Source: Streptomyces griseoluteus
GTDB taxonomy: Bacteria; Actinomycetota; Actinomycetes; Streptomycetales; Streptomycetaceae
Direction: 5' to 3'
DNA length: 64,000 bases
Assembly (NCBI RefSeq): GCF_004784465.1
Contig: NZ_SRRU01000004.1
Coordinates: 434,001-498,000 of the forward strand
Shown piece by piece: positions 26,240 to 34,371 of this stretch. Position 1 is the first letter of the stretch. Each line of letters begins with the position of its first letter. The translations under genes and the position numbers were made by a program. The notes below the pieces were generated by a model, which had not been told where the DNA came from, ran no database searches, and saw nothing but the letters and a program-made list of their open reading frames with translations.

Positions 26240-27057
26240 GGGGAATCCGCGCCTTTCGTGCCGTGCACGCGCGCGTACTCCCCGGCGAGCCACGGGCCCA
26301 GGTCGTCCACGTAGCCGCGCAGGATCGCGGCGTCCCCGACGGGCTCGCGGCCGTAGCGGGCCGCGACGCGCATCTGGGCGGCCCGGCGGGGGTGATAGGC
26401 GCCGAAGACCTCCGCCATCTCGGCCAGGTCGCTCGTCCAGCCGTTCCAGCGGGGCATGACCAGGGTGAAGCCGGTGCGCACCAGGTGCCGGGACATGAAC
26501 CGGACCAGCGGACGCCGGGCCTCCTCCGTGTCGGCGGCCCCCGCGATCCGCTCGTGCCAGCGCGGGAGCAGACCGGCCAGGTCGCCGTTGGTCTCACGGG
26601 CGAGGCGGGGAGTCGGGCGGTAGCGGGGCAGACGCCCGGCGAGGTCGTCCCCGAGCAGCGGGGTGCACAGGCAGGCCAGGAACCAGCCCATGTCGTACCG
26701 CTCGCCCTCGCTCAGCAGCCGGGCCTCGCCGAAGAGCAGCGGGCCCACGCCGTCGATCTGGGGGAACTCCCGGTCCAGGGCCGTGGCGAGGGCCGCCGCG
26801 GCGGTGCGGTCGGCTTCGGTGGGCTCGCCGCGCAGTGCGATGAGGAGATCCAGGTCGCTGCGCCCCACGCGCGCGGTGCCGCGCGGGACGGACCCGTAGA
26901 GGTAGCCGCTGTGCAGCCGCGCCCCGAAGGTCTCCGCCAGCCCGTCCCGCGCGGCGGCCACGGCGGGGCGGAACGCGTCCTGCACGCGCGCGAGGGAGCC
27001 TTCACGGGCGATGAACCCCTCGGCGTCGAGGCCGTGGGGGGCGGGCGGTCCGGACAT
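26236..27057 (-). CDS. Nucleotidyltransferase-fold protein
   Basis: The 273-aa protein has a pol-beta-type nucleotidyltransferase motif: YLYGSVPRGTARVGRSDLDL (G-S and D-x-D). A helical C-terminal domain has RPLVRFMSRHLVRTGFTLV. It resembles aminoglycoside adenylyltransferase-like proteins but may modify another small molecule or macromolecule. The start may be the ATG at 27057 or a GTG at 27072. With the former, an 8-bp hairpin (27069-27090) sits in the 5' leader. It converges with the MBL gene, with overlapping ends. Confidence 0.75.
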   Translation of the reverse strand: MSGPPAPHGLDAEGFIAREGSLARVQDAFRPAVAAARDGLAETFGARLHSGYLYGSVPRGTARVGRSDLDLLIALRGEPTEADRTAAAALATALDREFPQIDGVGPLLFGEARLLSEGERYDMGWFLACLCTPLLGDDLAGRLPRYRPTPRLARETNGDLAGLLPRWHERIAGAADTEEARRPLVRFMSRHLVRTGFTLVMPRWNGWTSDLAEMAEVFGAYHPRRAAQMRVAARYGREPVGDAAILRGYVDDLGPWLAGEYARVHGTKGADSP

Positions 27058-27068
27058 GCGGACACTGT

Positions 27069-27090
27069 GCACCGCCGGAGGCGGCGGTGC
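27069..27090. terminator. Short hairpin between crp end and nucleotidyltransferase start
   Basis: GCACCGCC and GGCGGTGC form an 8-bp stem with a GGAGGC loop. On the minus strand it lies after crp and just before the next gene, so it could terminate crp transcription. In the leader it could also mask a GCCTCC-opposite element. Confidence 0.5.
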
Positions 27091-27110
27091 AGGTCAATTA
27101 CGGACAGGCG

Positions 27111-27785
27111 TCAGCGGGACCGCTTGGCGAGGCGCTCGACGTCCAGCAGGATCACCGCGCGGGCCTCCAGGCGGAGCCATCCGCGCTGCGCGAAGTCGGC
27201 GAGGGCCTTGTTGACGGTCTCGCGGGAGGCGCCGACCAGCTGGGCCAGCTCCTCCTGGGTGAGGTCGTGCACCACGTGGATGCCCTCCTCGGACTGCACG
27301 CCGAAGCGGCGCGAGAGGTCCAGCAGGGCGCGGGCGACACGGCCGGGCACGTCGGAGAAGACCAGGTCGGACATGGCGTCGTTGGTCTTGCGCAGCCGGC
27401 GGGCGACGGCACGCAGCAGGGCGCCGGCGACCTCCGGACGGACGTTCAGCCAGGGCTGGAGGTCGCCGTGGCCGAGGCCGAGCAGCTTGACCTCGGTCAG
27501 CGCGGTCGCGGTGGCCGTACGCGGGCCGGGGTCGAACAGCGACAGCTCACCGATCAGCTCGCTGGGGCCGACCACCGCCAGCATGTTCTCCCGCCCGTCG
27601 GGGGAGGTGCGGTGCAGCTTGACCTTGCCCTCGGTGACGACGTAGAGCCGGTCGCCGGGGTCGCCCTCGTGGAAGAGGGAGTCGCCACGGGCGAGGGTCA
27701 CCTCGCTCATGGAGGCGCGCAGCTCCGCGGACTGCTCGTCGTCAAGAGCCGCGAAGAGCGGGTTGCGCCGCAGAACGTCGTCCAC
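27111..27785 (-). CDS. crp: cAMP receptor protein Crp
   Basis: The 224-aa protein has a cyclic-nucleotide domain (GDSLFHEGDPGDRLYVVTEG, GELSLFDPGPRTATATA with the phosphate-binding segment), a dimer helix, and a winged HTH near residues 170-200 (LTQEELAQLVGASRETVNKA). It matches Streptomyces Crp, a global regulator of germination, development and antibiotic production. A GTG-N6-CAC operator in its promoter region (27876-27889) suggests autoregulation. It is divergent from nth. Confidence 0.95.
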   Translation of the reverse strand: MDDVLRRNPLFAALDDEQSAELRASMSEVTLARGDSLFHEGDPGDRLYVVTEGKVKLHRTSPDGRENMLAVVGPSELIGELSLFDPGPRTATATALTEVKLLGLGHGDLQPWLNVRPEVAGALLRAVARRLRKTNDAMSDLVFSDVPGRVARALLDLSRRFGVQSEEGIHVVHDLTQEELAQLVGASRETVNKALADFAQRGWLRLEARAVILLDVERLAKRSR

Positions 27786-27875
27786 GAGTTCTCTCCTTGT
27801 CGAGCTGCTCAGGGGATGTTCCTCCCCAGCGTGCCAGGGGACCGTGTTCCCCGTTTTCCCGGACGGTCCAAACAG

Positions 27876-27889
27876 TGTGATCTGTCACA
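27876..27889. promoter_or_regulatory. Crp operator candidate
   Basis: TGTGATCTGTCACA is palindromic and contains GTG-N6-CAC, the core described for Streptomyces Crp. It lies 91 bases upstream of the crp start and about 100 bases upstream of nth, in the shared divergent region. It suits control of both genes. Confidence 0.65.
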
Positions 27890-27991
27890 AGGATGCCGCA
27901 CAGGTGTGCCGGGGTAAGCGGCAGGGGTCCAATCGGGGGCCGATCTTCCGGGTCCGGCGCGGATGTCGGTGCCGGGCTCTAGGCTGGCCGG

Positions 27992-28918
27992 GTGTCCAAA
28001 TCGCCGGTGAGAGCACAGGCCGAGGGGGCTGCGCGGGTGGTTGCACGACGTGATTCCGCCGTGGGCGAACAGGATTCCGATGGAAGTGGCGAAAAGGTGA
28101 AATCCATAAAAAAGGGCCCCGCGAAGACGGCTGGTGGGACGACCGGTGAATCGCACACCGCCCTGGTCCGCCGCGCCCGCCGGATCAACCGTGAGCTCGC
28201 CGAGGTCTATCCGTACGCCCACCCCGAGCTGGACTTCGAGAACCCCTTCCAGCTCCTGGTCGCCACGGTCCTGTCGGCCCAGACCACCGACCTGCGCGTC
28301 AACCAGACGACCCCGGCGCTGTTCGCCAAGTACCCCACCCCGGAGGACCTCGCGGCGGCCGACCCCGCCGAGGTGGAGGAGATCCTGCGGCCCTGCGGCT
28401 TCTTCAGGGCCAAGACGCGCTCGGTCATAGGGCTGTCCAAGGCGCTCGTGGAGGACTTCGGCGGTGAGGTCCCCGGCAAGCTGGAGGACCTGGTCAAGCT
28501 GCCCGGCGTCGGCCGCAAGACCGCCTTCGTGGTCCTCGGCAACGCCTTCGGCCGCCCCGGCATCACCGTGGACACCCACTTCCAGCGGCTGGTGCGGCGC
28601 TGGAAGTGGACCGAGGAGACCGAGCCCGAGAAGATCGAGGCCGCGGTCGGCGAGCTGTTCCCCAAGAAGGACTGGACCGACCTCTCCCACCACGTCATCT
28701 GGCACGGCCGCCGCATCTGCCACGCCCGCAAGCCCGCCTGCGGCGCCTGCCCGATCGCCCCGCTCTGCCCGTCCTACGGCGAGGGCGAGACCGACCCGGA
28801 GAAGGCGCGCAAGCTCCTCAAGTACGAGAAGGGCGGCTTCCCCGGCCAGCGGCTCAACCCGCCCCAGTCCTACCTGGACGCGGGCGGCATCCCGGCCCCG
28901 CCGCTGGGGGCCGGATGA
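27992..28918 (+). CDS. nth: Endonuclease III
   Basis: The 308-aa DNA glycosylase/AP lyase removes oxidised pyrimidines. The helix-hairpin-helix is LPGVGRKTA (170-178) with catalytic Lys176. Asp194 lies in VDTHFQRL. The 4Fe-4S cluster ligands are C243-x6-C250-x2-C253-x5-C259. A GTG start gives a disordered Lys/Ser/Ala-rich N-terminal extension of about 50 residues beyond the Escherichia coli enzyme; later starts are possible. The next gene begins 51 bases downstream on the same strand. Confidence 0.96.
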   Translation: MSKSPVRAQAEGAARVVARRDSAVGEQDSDGSGEKVKSIKKGPAKTAGGTTGESHTALVRRARRINRELAEVYPYAHPELDFENPFQLLVATVLSAQTTDLRVNQTTPALFAKYPTPEDLAAADPAEVEEILRPCGFFRAKTRSVIGLSKALVEDFGGEVPGKLEDLVKLPGVGRKTAFVVLGNAFGRPGITVDTHFQRLVRRWKWTEETEPEKIEAAVGELFPKKDWTDLSHHVIWHGRRICHARKPACGACPIAPLCPSYGEGETDPEKARKLLKYEKGGFPGQRLNPPQSYLDAGGIPAPPLGAG

Positions 28919-28969
28919 GGGGAACGATCACGGGGCAGTCGGGCGTTGGACACGGCAGCAGGGGGTGGC

Positions 28970-29665
28970 ATGACGTACACGCGTGACACGCACGAGAGCC
29001 CGGTGGCGCTGCGCAGGGAGGGGCTGCCGGGGTGGCTGGAGCCGGTGGCGCGGGCCGCCGAGACGGTCCAGCCGCTCCAGCTCAGCCGCTTCCTGCCGCC
29101 CGAGGACGGCGGCGGCCGCCAGTCGGCGGTGCTGATCCTGTTCGGCGAGGGCCGGCGCGGCCCCGAGCTGCTGCTGATGGAGCGCTCCGGCTCGCTGCGC
29201 TCCCACGCGGGCCAGCCCTCCTTCCCCGGCGGCGCCCTCGACGCCGTGGACGGCGACCCGAAGACCGACGGCCCGCTGCGGGCGGCCCTGCGCGAGGCGG
29301 AGGAGGAGACCGGGCTCGACCCGGCCGGCGTCCAGCTCTTCGGGGTGCTGCCCGCCCTCTACATCCCGGTCAGCGAGTTCGTCGTCACTCCGGTGCTCGG
29401 CTGGTGGCGCGAGCCGAGCCCGGTCGGGGTGGTCGACCCCAACGAGACGGCGCGCGTCTTCACCGTCCCCGTGGCGGATCTCACGGACCCCGCCAACCGC
29501 GCGACCACCGTGCACCCCAGCGGGTTCCGGGGCCCGGCATTCCTGGTCGAATCGGCGCTCGTATGGGGGTTCACGGCCGGGGTCATCGACCGGCTGCTGC
29601 ACTACGCGGGCTGGGAGCGCCCCTGGGACCGGACCCGGCAGGTCCCGCTCGACCGCTGGTCATGA
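28970..29665 (+). CDS. CoA-type NUDIX pyrophosphatase
   Basis: The 231-aa enzyme has the UPF0035 CoA-pyrophosphatase signature (LLMERSGSLRSHAGQPSFPGG) merged with the Nudix box (ALREAEEETGLDP), and LYIPVSEFVVTPVLGWWRE. It probably hydrolyses CoA or related nucleotide pyrophosphates. I chose the ATG at 28970 because AGGGGG lies seven bases upstream. An earlier GTG-type start would add eight residues. It probably shares a transcript with nth and perhaps the MarP gene. Confidence 0.92.
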   Translation: MTYTRDTHESPVALRREGLPGWLEPVARAAETVQPLQLSRFLPPEDGGGRQSAVLILFGEGRRGPELLLMERSGSLRSHAGQPSFPGGALDAVDGDPKTDGPLRAALREAEEETGLDPAGVQLFGVLPALYIPVSEFVVTPVLGWWREPSPVGVVDPNETARVFTVPVADLTDPANRATTVHPSGFRGPAFLVESALVWGFTAGVIDRLLHYAGWERPWDRTRQVPLDRWS

Positions 29666-29722
29666 CAGGGTGTCGTGCGTGTTCGTTACCGCGGGGAAAG
29701 TCGATGGGCGGGGCCTGAAGCG

Positions 29723-30922
29723 TTGAACGTGCTGGACATCCTGTTGCTGCTGGCCGCCGTCTGGTTCGCGGTCGTGGGTTACCGCCAGGGCTTCGTCGTC
29801 GGCATCCTGTCGGTGATCGGCTTCCTCGGCGGCGGCCTGCTCGCCGTCTGCGCGCTGCCTCCCGTCTGGGACGCGGTGACCGACAACGCCGAGGTCGGCA
29901 CCGTGGCCGCCGTCGTCGCGGTCATCGTCGTCATCGTGATCGCCTCCGTCGGACAGGCCCTCACCACCCACCTGGGCAACAAGCTGCGCCGCCACATCAC
30001 CTGGTCCCCGGCCCGCGCGCTGGACGCCACCGGCGGCGCCCTGGTCAACGTGGGCGCCATGCTGCTGGTCGCCTGGCTCATCGGCTCCGCGCTCGCCCAG
30101 ACCACGCTGCCGACGCTCGGCCGGGAGGTCCGCGGCTCCAAGGTGCTCGTCGGGATGGACCAGGTGCTGCCGGTGCAGTCGGGCACCTGGTTCAAGGACT
30201 TCGGCTCGATCCTCGCGCAGAACGGCTTCCCGCAGGTCTTCAGCCCCTTCTCCGACGAGCAGATCCGCGAGGTCCGGCCGCCGGACCCGGCCCTGGCGAG
30301 CAGCGCCGTGGCGGTCAGGGCCCAGCGCTCCATCGTCAAGGTCACCGGCACCGCCCGCAGTTGCGGCAAGGTACTGGAAGGAACCGGTTTCGTCTTCGGC
30401 GACCGGCGCGTGATGACCAACGCCCATGTCGTCGGCGGCGTCGACGAACCCACCGTCCAGATAGGCGGCGAGGGCCGCACGTACGACGCCACGGTCGTCC
30501 TCTACGACTGGCGGCGCGACATCGCCGTCCTGGACGTGCCCGACCTGAAGGCGCCCGTGCTGCGGTTCGCCTCGAAGGACGCCGGCAGCGGGGACGGCGC
30601 CATCGTGGCCGGCTTCCCGGAGAACGGCGCGTACGACGTGCGCGCGGCGCGGGTGCGCGGGCGCATCATGGCGAACGGCTCGGACATCTACCGCCGGGGC
30701 ACGGTCGGCCGTGACGTGTACTCACTTTTCACCACCGTCCGCGAGGGCAACTCCGGCGGCCCCCTGTTGACCCCTCAGGGCACCGTGTACGGCGTGGTGT
30801 TCGCCAAGTCGCGGGACGACGCCGAGACCGGCTACGCCCTCACCGCCGACGAGATCCGCCCGGACATCACGCGGGGGCGTACGGCGAACAGTCAGGTGGG
30901 TACCGACAACTGCGCCCTGTGA
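29723..30922 (+). CDS. MarP-family membrane serine protease
   Basis: The 399-aa protein has four N-terminal membrane helices (CvpA-like, residues 3-130) and an extracytoplasmic trypsin-like domain with the triad TNAHVVGG (His), RRDIAVLDV (Asp) and REGNSGGPLL (Ser). MarP of Mycobacterium protects against acid and processes a cell-wall hydrolase. The same fold suggests a cell-envelope stress role here. The TTG at 29723 gives the typical MNVLDILLL start; a GTG at 29675 would add 16 residues. Confidence 0.9.
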   Translation: MNVLDILLLLAAVWFAVVGYRQGFVVGILSVIGFLGGGLLAVCALPPVWDAVTDNAEVGTVAAVVAVIVVIVIASVGQALTTHLGNKLRRHITWSPARALDATGGALVNVGAMLLVAWLIGSALAQTTLPTLGREVRGSKVLVGMDQVLPVQSGTWFKDFGSILAQNGFPQVFSPFSDEQIREVRPPDPALASSAVAVRAQRSIVKVTGTARSCGKVLEGTGFVFGDRRVMTNAHVVGGVDEPTVQIGGEGRTYDATVVLYDWRRDIAVLDVPDLKAPVLRFASKDAGSGDGAIVAGFPENGAYDVRAARVRGRIMANGSDIYRRGTVGRDVYSLFTTVREGNSGGPLLTPQGTVYGVVFAKSRDDAETGYALTADEIRPDITRGRTANSQVGTDNCAL

Positions 30923-31292
30923 GGCGCCCGCGCTGCGTGAGGCGACCGCGTCCCATGAGGTGACGTGGGTTCAGGTGCGCGCGGTGTGACGCAGGCGTAC
31001 GGAGACCCAGCGGGCCCGGCGGCGCAGGATGCGCGGAATCCCCACCCTCGGGTCCCCTTCCGCGAGTTGCGGCGTTACTGGTGGCGGCGAATCCGGCCCG
31101 GAGGCCGAGTGTCGTTCGCGGGGTGCGTCACCGTAGTCGTGCGTCCAGCCCATACCCCGACGTTTGCCCCCGCCCCAAGGTCAGTAACCGCCTCCGGGCC
31201 CCCCGATCGGCCTATGCGTCAGGCATGTGGCAGTTCGGTGAGCAAACGGTCGGAAACGGTCGGGAAAGCGGACACTCAACGCATCCGAACGG
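30923..31292. other. Intergenic stretch between MarP gene and epoxide-hydrolase-like gene
   Basis: Two genes converge across 370 bases. Part of it may encode a small minus-strand protein (30971-31153, listed separately). I see no strong hairpin here. The segment 31200-31290 is poorer in GC and has no coding look. Confidence 0.4.
30971..31153 (-). CDS. Possible 60-aa small basic protein
   Basis: This short ORF (MGWTHDYGDAPRERHSASG, then an Arg-rich end with RRRARWVSVRLRH) has mostly G or C in third positions in its second half. Its orientation matches the hydrolase gene to its right. Its upstream GGGG is only a weak ribosome site. I recognise no family. It may be a real small protein or a chance frame. 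Confidence 0.3.
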   Translation of the reverse strand: MGWTHDYGDAPRERHSASGPDSPPPVTPQLAEGDPRVGIPRILRRRARWVSVRLRHTART

Positions 31293-32228
31293 TCATCGGT
31301 CGGGTTCGGGGTCCTTCAACCAGTTGATCAGCTCGGTGGAGAACGCCACCGGGTCCTCCTCGTGCGGGAAGTGCCCCAGCCCGTCGAACAGCCGCCAGCG
31401 GTACGGCGCCTCCACGTACTCGCCCGAACCGGCCGCGCTGCGCGTACGGGTGACCGGGTCCAGCGAGCCGTGCAGATGCAGCGTGGGCACCCGGACCGGC
31501 CGCTTCATCCGCCGGTTGAACTGGATGCCGTCCGGCCGGGCCAGCGACCGCACCAGCCAGCGGTACGGCTCGATCGAGCAGTGCGCCGTCGACGGGATGC
31601 ACATCGCCCGCTGGTACGCCGCCACGTCCGCGTCCTCCGGCAGGCGCGGCCCGGACCAGTCCCGGATCAGCTCGCCCACCAGCGCGCCGCCGTCGGCGGT
31701 GAGCTGCCGCTCGGGGATCCACGGCCGCTGGAAGCCCCAGATGTAGGAGCTGGCCGCCGTCTGCCGGGCGTCCCGCAGCATCGCCGCGCGCCAGCGCCTC
31801 GGGTGCGGCATCGACACCACCGCGAGCCGGCGCACCAGTTTGGGCCGCATCGCCGCCGCCGTCCATGCCAGGTAGCCGCCCAGGTCGTGGCCGACCAGCG
31901 CGGCGTCCGGCTCGCCGAGCGAACGGATCACCCCGGTGACGTCCAGCGCGAGGTTGGCCGGGTCGTACCCGCGTGGGGTGCGGTCGCTGCCGCCGACGCC
32001 CCGCAGGTCCATGGCTACGGCCCGGTAGCCCGCGGCCGCCAGCGCGGACAACTGGTACCGCCAGGTCCACCAGAACTGCGGGAAGCCGTGCAGCAGCAGG
32101 ACCAGGGGACCGTCGCCCAGCTCCGCGATGTGGAAACGCGCGCCGTTGGCGGCGACGTCCCGGTGCGTCACCCGCTCCCCGGAGGGCAGGTCGAGGCGTA
32201 CGGCCGGTGCGGCGGCGGGTTCCGTCAT
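31293..32228 (-). CDS. Epoxide-hydrolase-like alpha/beta hydrolase
   Basis: The 311-aa enzyme has LLLHGFPQFWWTWRYQL (oxyanion HGFP), the nucleophile elbow ALVGHDLGGYLAW with Asp as nucleophile, and LFDGLGHFPHEEDP with the catalytic His. An Asp nucleophile and HGFP loop place it with epoxide hydrolases and dehalogenases rather than esterases. No signal peptide is seen. It overlaps the holin-like gene by four bases (ATGA), so it is co-translated with it. Confidence 0.88.
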   Translation of the reverse strand: MTEPAAAPAVRLDLPSGERVTHRDVAANGARFHIAELGDGPLVLLLHGFPQFWWTWRYQLSALAAAGYRAVAMDLRGVGGSDRTPRGYDPANLALDVTGVIRSLGEPDAALVGHDLGGYLAWTAAAMRPKLVRRLAVVSMPHPRRWRAAMLRDARQTAASSYIWGFQRPWIPERQLTADGGALVGELIRDWSGPRLPEDADVAAYQRAMCIPSTAHCSIEPYRWLVRSLARPDGIQFNRRMKRPVRVPTLHLHGSLDPVTRTRSAAGSGEYVEAPYRWRLFDGLGHFPHEEDPVAFSTELINWLKDPEPDR

Positions 32229-32704
32229 GAGGACGAGCGTGCCACAGCCTTGTGCGCGCGGTCCGCCGCAGGCAGCTCACGCGGGTGCGGCTTGGCGTTC
32301 TGGAGGACGCCCGCCGACTGCTTCACGGACGCGGCGACCTTCTGCGGGCCCTTGCTCTTCTTGGCCTTCTTGGCGAACACCACGCCGATCAGGGCGAGCA
32401 GTCCGGCCACCAGCACATTGGCGGCGAAGGACAGCAGGAAGCACACCGCGAGGTTCCAGTGGCTCCAGGTCCGGATGCCGTACGCCAGCGCGAAGTTGAG
32501 CATCGGCAGCGAGAACACCAGCACCGCGCCCGCGCCGGAGAAGGCCCCGCCGCTCGCCGCGCCGCGCTTCACGTCCCGCTTGAGCTGCGCCTTGGCCAGC
32601 GCGATCTCGTCGTGCACCAGCGCCGACATCTCGGTCGTCGCCGAGGCGACCAGCTGGCCGATGCTGTGTTCGGCGCCGACCGGCCTGCCGTCGGGTGCGC
32701 TCAT
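32225..32704 (-). CDS. Phage holin family (superfamily III) membrane protein
   Basis: The 159-aa protein starts with an amphipathic helix (SIGQLVASATTEMSALVHDE) and two membrane helices near residues 52-75 and 85-108. A Lys-rich C-terminal tail follows. It fits the actinobacterial holin superfamily III found as a housekeeping gene in Streptomyces, not as part of a prophage. No lysin is adjacent. Its true role is unknown. Confidence 0.85.
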   Translation of the reverse strand: MSAPDGRPVGAEHSIGQLVASATTEMSALVHDEIALAKAQLKRDVKRGAASGGAFSGAGAVLVFSLPMLNFALAYGIRTWSHWNLAVCFLLSFAANVLVAGLLALIGVVFAKKAKKSKGPQKVAASVKQSAGVLQNAKPHPRELPAADRAHKAVARSSS

Positions 32705-32758
32705 CGCGTTCTCTCCCTCTGCTTGTGGTGCCGTCTTGTTTTGTACCGTCTCGTCAGA

Positions 32759-34201
32759 TCATGCCGGACGACCGTTCTCCTCGCCTGCCCCGCCCGGCAC
32801 TTCGGCACGCGCGCGGCGCGCGGCGGCGGCCAGCCCGGCCGCGATACGCCGGTGCTCAGCGGCCTTCCCCTCGTGGATCTCGGCCATGCGAAGGTGGTAC
32901 GCCGGGTCGTCCTGCTCATAGACGTCGGGGATGCCGTCCTGGTCCTCGTCGCGCTCCTCGTCCTCGCACAGCCGCCGGTACCTGGCGTTGCGCACCTTCA
33001 GCAGCACCGTGGCACAGATGGCCGCGATCAGCGATCCGACGAGGACGGACGCCTTCACCTCCTCCGTCAGCGCGAGGTCACCGCTGAAGGCCAGCTCACC
33101 GATGAGCAGGGAGACGGTGAAGCCGATCCCGGCGAGCGTGGCGACCGCGAAGACATCGGCCCAGGCCAGCCCCTCGCTCAGCGAGGCGCGGGTGAAGCGC
33201 ACGGTCAGCCAGGTCCCGCCGAAGACACCGACCGTCTTGCCCACCACCAGGCCGAGCACCACGCCGAGCGTCTCCGGCCGCGTGAACACCTGGGCCAGCG
33301 CCCCGCCGGACACCGGCACGCCCGCGCTGAACAGGGCGAACAGCGGCACGGCGAGTCCGGCCGACAGGGGGCGCACCAGATGCTCCAGCCGTTCACCCGG
33401 CGACCGCTCCTCACCCTCACGGGTGACGCAGCGGAGCATCAGGCCCATCGCCACACCGGCGATGGTCGCGTGGACGCCGCTGTTGTACATCAGGGCCCAG
33501 ATCACCAGGGCAAGCGGCAGATAGACGTACCAGCCGCGCACGCCCTTGCGCAGCAGCAGCCAGAACAGCGCGAGGGCGGCCACGGCCCCGCCGAGCGCGG
33601 CGAAGTCGATCCGGCCGGTGAAGAAGACGGCGATGATCAGGATGGCGAAGAGGTCGTCGACCACCGCGAGGGTCAGCAGGAAGGCGCGCAGCGCGCTGGG
33701 CAGCGAGGTGCCGATGACCGCGAGGACGGCGAGCGCGAAGGCGATGTCGGTGGCGGTCGGCACCGCCCAGCCGGCCAGGGAGCCGCCGCCGGTGAGGTTG
33801 GTGAGCGTGTACACCAGCGCGGGTACGACCATCCCGCACAGCGCGGCCACCACGGGCAGTACGGCCGCCTTGGGGTCGCGCAGGTCGCCGGCGACCAGTT
33901 CCCGCTTCAGCTCGACGCCGGCCACGAAGAAGAACACCGCCAGCAGGCCGTCGGCCGCCCAGTGGGCGACGGAGAGGTTAAGGCCGAGGGCGGCCGGGCC
34001 GAGGTGGAAGTGGCTGACGGTCGCGTAGGCGTGGCTCAGGGCGGGGACGTTGGCCCAGATCAGCGCGGCGACGGCGGCGACGAGCAGGAGGACACCGCCC
34101 ACCGTCTCGGTGCGCAGCGCGTCCGCCACGGCGGTCCGCTCCGGCAGCGACAGGCGGGCGAGGGCCTTGCGGGCGGCGTTGGGGGTGCGGGGCGTGGCCA
34201 C
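32759..34201 (-). CDS. nhaA: Na+/H+ antiporter NhaA
   Basis: The 480-aa protein has NhaA landmarks: FFVAGVELKRELVAGDL, VPTATDIAFALAVLAVIG (ion-binding Asp), and LAVVDDLFAILIIAVFF with the Asp-Asp pair. It exchanges sodium for protons across the membrane in pH and salt homeostasis. It carries a soluble C-terminal extension of about 70 residues rich in Glu, Arg and Ala, absent from the Escherichia coli protein. It is monocistronic or the first gene before the holin-like one (54-base gap). Confidence 0.95.
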   Translation of the reverse strand: MATPRTPNAARKALARLSLPERTAVADALRTETVGGVLLLVAAVAALIWANVPALSHAYATVSHFHLGPAALGLNLSVAHWAADGLLAVFFFVAGVELKRELVAGDLRDPKAAVLPVVAALCGMVVPALVYTLTNLTGGGSLAGWAVPTATDIAFALAVLAVIGTSLPSALRAFLLTLAVVDDLFAILIIAVFFTGRIDFAALGGAVAALALFWLLLRKGVRGWYVYLPLALVIWALMYNSGVHATIAGVAMGLMLRCVTREGEERSPGERLEHLVRPLSAGLAVPLFALFSAGVPVSGGALAQVFTRPETLGVVLGLVVGKTVGVFGGTWLTVRFTRASLSEGLAWADVFAVATLAGIGFTVSLLIGELAFSGDLALTEEVKASVLVGSLIAAICATVLLKVRNARYRRLCEDEERDEDQDGIPDVYEQDDPAYHLRMAEIHEGKAAEHRRIAAGLAAAARRARAEVPGGAGEENGRPA

Positions 34202-34326
34202 GGCGGGAACCTCCGGCTGGTGGGCATGACAGAACGCTTGCCGACCAGACTTCCCGGCGCACCTCGAGGCACGGACTACTGCCGTACTTTGTTCACGTTA
34301 CCCAAGATCGGAGGGTCCGGCAGATC

Positions 34327-34356
34327 GGGCGCCCCGGCGCGGTCACCGGGGCGCCC
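34327..34356 (-). terminator. Terminator of acs
   Basis: GGGCGCCCCGG and CCGGGGCGCCC pair over 11 bp with an 8-nt loop. The hairpin lies 15 bases after the acs stop on the minus strand. Confidence 0.8.
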
Positions 34357-34371
34357 TCTGTCCGCCTCGGC

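Noticed and set aside
32225..32704. Holin-like gene as sign of a prophage
   Set aside because: No lysin, capsid or integrase genes are near. The gene sits among housekeeping genes.
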